Origin: Acetobacter nitrogenifigens DSM 23921 = NBRC 105050
Lineage (GTDB): Bacteria > Pseudomonadota > Alphaproteobacteria > Acetobacterales > Acetobacteraceae
Assembly: GCF_000429165.1 (NCBI RefSeq)
Contig: NZ_AUBI01000001.1
Coordinates: 372,001 to 436,000 of the forward strand
DNA length: 64,000 bases
Direction: 5' to 3'
In this document: piece after piece, positions 58,517-64,000 of the stretch
Layout: every line of letters starts with the position of its first letter
Numbering within the stretch: the first letter of the stretch is position 1
The notes under the pieces: model-generated
What the model was told of the DNA's origin: nothing
Databases searched by the model: none
What the model saw: the letters and a program-made list of their open reading frames with translations, nothing else
Translations under genes and position numbers: made by a program

Positions 58517-58896
58517 CTGCGCTTGTAAAACGACGGCGCGAGTATGTTGAAACTAACGATCCAGCGTGAGGCCACTGCGAAACCACCAAGTATGCTCACC
58601 ATTCGTTCATCTCCAACGTCAAAACAATATGGCGCCATCGAATATTCGGCTTCATGGTGCGACGAGATCTGACAGACGTCTCATATCTCAGCCCTTGACC
58701 GCGGTTATGTAACTCTGTCTAGGCTCGGGCTTTCAAGCGCCGTTCCGCCTGGATCAGGCGCAGTGAAAAGTCGTGAGAGATTGAGGACTGTGCTCATGCG
58801 TGCATGCCGCCACTTACACAATTATCTTCGAGATCGTCATACCGAAGCGCATCGCACTACTGTAGCCACGGTCCGCACAAAACATTGCGCGGAAAA
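58517..58896. other. Gap between convergent SDR and transporter genes
   Basis: About 380 bases with no supported gene, repeat or clear terminator. A minus-strand frame covering 58,450-58,600 overlaps the SDR end and is not convincing. Confidence 0.3.
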
Positions 58897-60231
58897 TCAA
58901 TTTAACCTGGAGAAAGCCAGCAACGCCAAGGTAACGGTAACAAATCCACCAATTTTTGTGGACACTTGCGCGCTGGCCATCAGGGACAGCCTCTGCCCTG
59001 CGCTCAGAATGGCGATGTCCCCCGCCCCGCCAGAACTTGCGTGACACGTCATGATCATGGAGGCTTCAACCGGATACATCCGAAAATACCGTGCCATCGC
59101 AAAACCCGCTCCCGCCAAAGTAACAACGGTGCATGCGACCGTAGCGCAGATGGCCGGCGAAACTGCCGCCACAAGCGGTTTCCAGGGCGTCAGCACTACG
59201 CCGATGCAAAACATCAACGGATAAGTGCAGGCGGTTGCAAAAAAACGATAAACCCAGTGAGCACCTTGTTCCATGCCGCTGGGTATCAGCTTCGCAACTT
59301 TAAGAACGACAGCAAGAAAGAGCATGATCAAAGGCGCAGGGAACTTGAGAACGTGATCAAGAGCGGATGAAACCGCATACAGAGTGACAAGGGCCAAACC
59401 AGACGTCGCGACGCGCGCCGGATCAGAGAGCAGCATAGCGCGATGATCCGGATCCAGCGCCTGATTTTCAAAATTTGCGATAAGAAGTTGTCCATTTCCC
59501 GAAAGAGTGGGTCTTCTTTCACCGATTGAATTCAACAGCCCGGCTATTACGACTGCGCAGATATTGGCCATGGCGACGATTGGAAGCAGGCCTCCTATTA
59601 TGTCGCTTTCAGACCCATGCGTTATAGCCGCATATCCGATGGCAAGCGGCACTGCCCCCTCGCCAACGCCCCCGGCCATGGTTGGCACAAGGATAAAAAA
59701 CAACACGTGCCGTGCGTCCATCCCGAACGCCAGCCCCACGATCATGCCAACTACGCCAGCCGCGACAGAGGCGATGGCTAACGGAGTCAATATCTTCAAC
59801 ATGTTTGCCAACAGAGTCTTCCGGTCCATCGCAAAGATGCTGCCAACGACCACTGCCGTAACAAAAAGATATAGAAAATTACTCTGCTTGTAAAAAACGC
59901 CGATGGCCTTCTCGAGTGTGTGCGGGAGAAGGCCGTAAAACACCATCGCGGACGGAAGGAACGTGTTCAGGATCACCGCTCCCCCGATAGATCTCAAGCC
60001 GGGAACACGATGCCCGATCTCCGCAAGGGGGTAGGAGCAGACAGCCAATACAACCGCCATAATGCACAGATCGCTGGATATTACGCCCCTGATGATGAAA
60101 ACAACCATGCATATAGCGGCGATTAAAAAAACTGGAAGCGGCATGATGACGACCCGAAAGTTCGCCACGCGCCGCCAGAACGGCATCATTTCAAGTGATG
60201 TCTCTTTGAGATGCGTTTTATTTTTTAGCAT
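58897..60231 (-). CDS. 2-hydroxycarboxylate transporter family (citrate/malate type)
   Basis: 444 residues with about 11-12 membrane segments. The first family signature MAGGVGEGAVPLAIGYA lies after the fifth or sixth helix, and CHASSGGAGDIAILSAGQR is the second re-entrant loop; together these define the 2HCT family (CitS, MaeP). Members move citrate, malate or related acids with Na+ or H+. The gene follows the RraA-like aldolase gene by 46 bases on the same strand, so an uptake-plus-cleavage unit for a hydroxy acid is likely. Start uncertain: ATG 60231 or ATG 60189; both sites are weak. Confidence 0.9.
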   Translation of the reverse strand: MLKNKTHLKETSLEMMPFWRRVANFRVVIMPLPVFLIAAICMVVFIIRGVISSDLCIMAVVLAVCSYPLAEIGHRVPGLRSIGGAVILNTFLPSAMVFYGLLPHTLEKAIGVFYKQSNFLYLFVTAVVVGSIFAMDRKTLLANMLKILTPLAIASVAAGVVGMIVGLAFGMDARHVLFFILVPTMAGGVGEGAVPLAIGYAAITHGSESDIIGGLLPIVAMANICAVVIAGLLNSIGERRPTLSGNGQLLIANFENQALDPDHRAMLLSDPARVATSGLALVTLYAVSSALDHVLKFPAPLIMLFLAVVLKVAKLIPSGMEQGAHWVYRFFATACTYPLMFCIGVVLTPWKPLVAAVSPAICATVACTVVTLAGAGFAMARYFRMYPVEASMIMTCHASSGGAGDIAILSAGQRLSLMASAQVSTKIGGFVTVTLALLAFSRLN

Positions 60232-60277
60232 TTTTTATCTTTTGTTTTTATTTCACAACGATCAATCTAGGCGAGCA

Positions 60278-60988
60278 TCATATATTCAACCCCTTACTAC
60301 GCAGAAGCGCATTGATGCGATCGGCATTTCCGCCTTCTTGAGCATTCGTCTCGCGAATGGCGGCCTCCCGCTCAAGGTGTTCCTGCACCTTGGGCATCAG
60401 GCCCGACAGTTCATTCGCCGGGATCGCGAGAATTCCGTCAGCATCGCCCAGAATCAGATCACCCGGCTGCACCACCAGTCCCCCACAACTGATCGGGATG
60501 TTGACCGCGCCCGGGCCATCCTTGCTGGGCCCGCGATGGGTATGGCCGCGCGCGAAACACGGCATGCCCCCTTCCTGCCATTCGAGTAGATCACGAACTG
60601 CGCCATCCACGATGAACCCGCCGAGTTTACGTGCGATCGCAGTAGTACGCATCAAACCGCCAACGATCGCCTGCTCCACTGACCCGCCTGCATCAATCAC
60701 GATAACGTCGCCCGGGTTCGCCATAAGCATGGCTTTATGAATCACGAGATTATCGCCTGGACGGGTGCGGACAGTGACAGCACGCCCACACATCACCGTT
60801 GCAAGATCAGGATGATACTGCCGCAGCCCGGTCGCGCCTATGCTCCGTCCCATGCAATCCCCCGCCACCGCGACCGGAATTGTGCGCCACGCATCGATAA
60901 CCTCGCATGCAATCGACGCTCCATTAGGAAGGATGCGCCAGCCAGGCGGCCACTCAGCTTGCTGGTTGAGAGATGGTAAGATGTCCAT
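60278..60988 (-). CDS. RraA-family aldolase (4-hydroxy-4-methyl-2-oxoglutarate aldolase-like)
   Basis: 236 residues from the ATG at 60988, with CAGGAG just ahead. The RraA fold blocks are present: DAGGSVEQAIVGGLM (normally GGxxxAxxGxxM) and GGFIVDGAVRDLLE, whose Arg-Asp hold the substrate and metal. Dedicated aldolases of this family cleave 4-hydroxy-4-methyl-2-oxoglutarate or 4-carboxy-4-hydroxy-2-oxoadipate to pyruvate. RraA proper (RNase E inhibitor) is shorter. The presence next to a 2-hydroxycarboxylate carrier favours an aldolase. Divergent from a LysR gene. Confidence 0.86.
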   Translation of the reverse strand: MDILPSLNQQAEWPPGWRILPNGASIACEVIDAWRTIPVAVAGDCMGRSIGATGLRQYHPDLATVMCGRAVTVRTRPGDNLVIHKAMLMANPGDVIVIDAGGSVEQAIVGGLMRTTAIARKLGGFIVDGAVRDLLEWQEGGMPCFARGHTHRGPSKDGPGAVNIPISCGGLVVQPGDLILGDADGILAIPANELSGLMPKVQEHLEREAAIRETNAQEGGNADRINALLRSKGLNI

Positions 60989-61093
60989 GGGCTCCTGCAC
61001 TGCTTTTCACCGAAAAACTGGCCAAGGATAAGCGCCGCGTTTACAAAACATCTATTCAATAATTTTCCGCAATCAATTACCCAGAGCTATCAG

Positions 61094-62002
61094 ATGAACG
61101 TCGACTCTCGAGACCTGCGCTACTTTGAGGTAATCGCCGAACTCGGGCATCTGCGCCTCGCAGCCGAACAATTGCACCTTAGCCAGCCAGCGCTTAGCAA
61201 ATGCGTCAGGCGGCTCGAAAGCGCCATTGGAGCGCGGCTCTTCGAGCGTGAAGGACGAGGCATAAGACTGACCGCCGTAGGGGACGCCCTCCTGCAGCAA
61301 GCGCGTCGGCTCAACCTGATGACCACCAACGCACTGCGCGAAATTCAGGAGTTTGCAGCAGGCGGCGCAGGCGTTCTCAGAATTGGTTGTGGCCCTGTCA
61401 TGTCGGAATTAATGCTGCCCGCCGTTTGCGAAATTCTCACTCGCAATATGCCGAACGTAAAAGTGACGATTACAGTCGGCATGAACTACATCCTGCGCGA
61501 CGAACTGCGGCACGGGAACATCGACGCTATCCTCGGGCTCGTAACAGACGCAGACGAAGAATTCAGCAGCCACCCGCTGCTTACGGACACGGTCGTAATC
61601 GCCGCCACCCAGACACACCGCCTTTTTCGACGCAAAAATGTCAGCATTGCAGATCTCGCAGACGAGCAATGGGTATTGCCGGTGCAGCAGGTGGCCAGCC
61701 GCGTGTGGCTGGATGAACGATTTAAGACTTACGGACTGCCGCCCCCCAAAGCGCGCATGGAAGTCAACGCGACGCCATTACTGTTGCCAATGATCGCTCA
61801 CAGCGGATTGGTCTGCTTTGTCTCCCGTCATATTCTGGGCCGGCAGCTACAGGCACCCTACCTGAAAGAACTGCCGATCGAAACGCTTACCATGCAAAGG
61901 AAGCTTGGCCTCACAACCGGAGGGACAGCGCTGCCTCCCGCCGTGTTGAGGTTTGTCAGTCTAATGGAGAGCGAGGCGCCGAATTTTGTCCACTCGCCGT
62001 AG
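61094..62002 (+). CDS. LysR-type transcriptional regulator of the aldolase-transporter unit
   Basis: 302 residues. HTH: LRYFEVIAELGHLRLAAEQLHLSQPALSKCVRRLES. The effector domain contains LRIGCGPVMSELMLPAV and a VARKN-type loop replaced by IAATQTHRLF. Length is typical. The gene is divergent from the RraA-like gene with 105 bases between starts, the usual arrangement of a LysR activator and its target operon. Confidence 0.9.
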   Translation: MNVDSRDLRYFEVIAELGHLRLAAEQLHLSQPALSKCVRRLESAIGARLFEREGRGIRLTAVGDALLQQARRLNLMTTNALREIQEFAAGGAGVLRIGCGPVMSELMLPAVCEILTRNMPNVKVTITVGMNYILRDELRHGNIDAILGLVTDADEEFSSHPLLTDTVVIAATQTHRLFRRKNVSIADLADEQWVLPVQQVASRVWLDERFKTYGLPPPKARMEVNATPLLLPMIAHSGLVCFVSRHILGRQLQAPYLKELPIETLTMQRKLGLTTGGTALPPAVLRFVSLMESEAPNFVHSP

Positions 62003-62108
62003 GCGCGCGAGAATGACTTCTCGCCACGAAGACAAAGCCGCGACTGAACGTCCGACATCGACCCAAAGAAGCGATATAGACGCTCTGTGTTAGCGATTTA
62101 GGTAAATT

Positions 62109-62197
62109 TGGCGGAGAAGGTGGGATTCGAACCCACGGTACCCATAAGGCACAACGGTTTTCGAGACCGTCCCAATCGACCACTCTGGCACCTCTCC
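62109..62197 (-). tRNA. tRNA-Ser (anticodon CGA)
   Basis: Reads from 62197 to 62109: acceptor GGAGAGG with CTTCTCC, anticodon stem ACGGT/ACCGT around loop CTCGAAA (anticodon CGA), a long variable arm as in serine tRNAs, T-arm GGGTTCGAATCCC, and encoded CCA. It reads UCG codons. Confidence 0.95.
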
Positions 62198-62314
62198 GTC
62201 GCTTCCGGCGACGCGGTGGCGCTTACATATGCGTCTGCGTGATTGGAGACAAGGCCCTTTTTTCAACCATGTGATTCCGGTTGACGAAAGCAGGCTCCAG
62301 CGCTTAAAAGCCCA

Positions 62315-62352
62315 CTCCGCTCAAAGAAGGCGGAGCCAGCCGTGACGCACGG
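62315..62352 (+). promoter_or_regulatory. Possible rplU leader hairpins
   Basis: Two short hairpins in the rplU leader: CTCCGC/GCGGAG (62315-62320 with 62330-62335) and CCGTG/CACGG (62340-62352). They could be part of a leader controlling the L21-L27 operon, but no known leader class was matched. Confidence 0.3.
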
Positions 62353-62434
62353 CCAACGAGAAAAAGCGACTGGACCGATCGCCTGCGCCAACACGCCGCG
62401 AGACGTCGATTGATCGAGAAGAGACGAGTTTATT

Positions 62435-62749
62435 ATGTTCGCAGTCATCCGCACAGGCGGCAAACAGTATCGCGTAACGCCGAACGCCGTGCTCAAGGTC
62501 GAGAAGCTTGAGGTTGAGGCTGGCGCCACCGTGACGTTCGAAGACGTCCTCGCTGTCGGCGGCGAAGCCGGCACGACGATCGGCGCTCCCCTTGTCCCCG
62601 GCGCCAAGGTGACGGCCACCGTCATCGCTCAGGACCGCCTTGCGAAGATCATCATCTTCAAGAAGCGCCGCCGCCAGAACAGCCGCCGCAAGAACGGACA
62701 CCGCCAGCCGGTCACCGTCCTGCGTATCAGCGAGATCGTCGCGGCCTGA
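62435..62749 (+). CDS. rplU: 50S ribosomal protein L21
   Basis: 104 residues. [25 protein letters not shown] and the C-terminal [23 protein letters not shown] are standard L21 blocks. It binds 23S rRNA. First gene of rplU-rpmA-obgE, which is conserved in most bacteria. Confidence 0.97.
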   Translation: MFAVIRTGGKQYRVTPNAVLKVEKLEVEAGATVTFEDVLAVGGEAGTTIGAPLVPGAKVTATVIAQDRLAKIIIFKKRRRQNSRRKNGHRQPVTVLRISEIVAA

Positions 62750-62801
62750 TCTCCTCCCACGGAGGATCGAGCAGAGCCAGCATCAGTAAGGAGCAAAGTT
62801 C

Positions 62802-63071
62802 ATGGCACAAAAGAAAGCAGGCGGTTCGTCACGTAACGGACGCGATAGCGCCGGCCGCCGCCTCGGCGTCAAGAAGTTCGGCGGAGAGGCCGTTATCGCC
62901 GGAAACATCATCGTCCGCCAGCGTGGCACGAAGATGAAGCCGGGCACCAACGTTGGCGTCGGCCGCGATCACACGCTGTTCGCCCTCGTCGACGGCGCAG
63001 TGCGCTTCTCGCGTCGCGGCGACGATCGCGTTCATGTGTCGGTCGAGGCTCTTCCGCTCGCCGCAGAGTGA
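62802..63071 (+). CDS. rpmA: 50S ribosomal protein L27
   Basis: 89 residues. [28 protein letters not shown] at the N-terminus, whose tail reaches the peptidyl transferase centre. AAGGAG precedes the ATG. rplU ends 52 bases upstream. A terminator-like hairpin lies after it, which would leave obgE partly dependent on read-through. Confidence 0.97.
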   Translation: MAQKKAGGSSRNGRDSAGRRLGVKKFGGEAVIAGNIIVRQRGTKMKPGTNVGVGRDHTLFALVDGAVRFSRRGDDRVHVSVEALPLAAE

Positions 63072-63124
63072 TTGGTCCTGTGCGGGCGTGAAACCCGCAT
63101 ACGGATCAGCGACCAGACTAGTGA

Positions 63125-64000
<876 letters not shown>

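Overview
The window reads as a chromosomal segment of an alphaproteobacterium, most likely an acetic acid bacterium or other Acetobacteraceae. The evidence is the GC-rich coding bias, the tight gyrB-recF-dnaN-dnaA block next to rpsT, and neighbours such as a TonB receptor, a sugar porter and ubiE/coaBC/dut. No 16S sequence is present, so I do not name a genus.

Layout. 1-11,600: end of an enoyl-CoA hydratase-family gene, a TonB-dependent receptor, selO, a sugar:H+ symporter, ftsK, a pseudouridine synthase and an N-formylglutamate amidohydrolase-like gene. 11,600-13,240: a tRNA-Val followed by a loose stretch with a structured leader-like element, two small paralogous ORFs and a decayed peptidase-like gene. 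13,298-24,507: core replication and housekeeping genes (gyrB, recF, dnaN, dnaA, rpsT, mutM on the minus strand; ubiE, coaBC, dut on the plus strand). 24,525-30,524: the two halves of an ABC importer (double permease; ATPase with AAA-associated tail), separated by csbD, an IS5-family transposase scrap inside a palindromic block, and an exported M20 peptidase. 30,886-33,630: an MFS protein and a VOC/Gly-rich lipoprotein pair. 33,700-35,760: an AT-rich island with two orphan ORFs and a frameshifted IS5-family transposase that ends in a hexanucleotide repeat.

35,766-46,151: exported M16 peptidase, SDR, a large MscS channel, an OPT transporter, a GNAT protein and two TadE-like pseudopilins. 46,434-49,593: a copper module (CopA, CopZ, small lipoprotein). 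49,870-58,516: HNH protein, GluQ, a CPA2 antiporter, GNAT, an SDR with divergent LysR, a thioredoxin-fold/2OG-oxygenase fusion, and an SDR with divergent TetR and a palindromic operator candidate. 58,897-62,002: a catabolic module (RraA-type aldolase, 2-hydroxycarboxylate transporter, divergent LysR). 62,109-64,000: tRNA-Ser, rplU, rpmA and the start of obgE.

Most of the window is ordinary core genome. The best leads are a leader-like RNA core seen twice (near 11,960 and 42,310) that resembles part of an S-box; the tRNA-Val-adjacent stretch with a paralogous small-protein pair; the AT-rich island; and three proteins with unusual key residues or fusions: MutM lacking the fourth zinc-finger cysteine, an ABC ATPase with LSGDM for LSGGM, and a thioredoxin-like domain fused to a prolyl-hydroxylase-type oxygenase.
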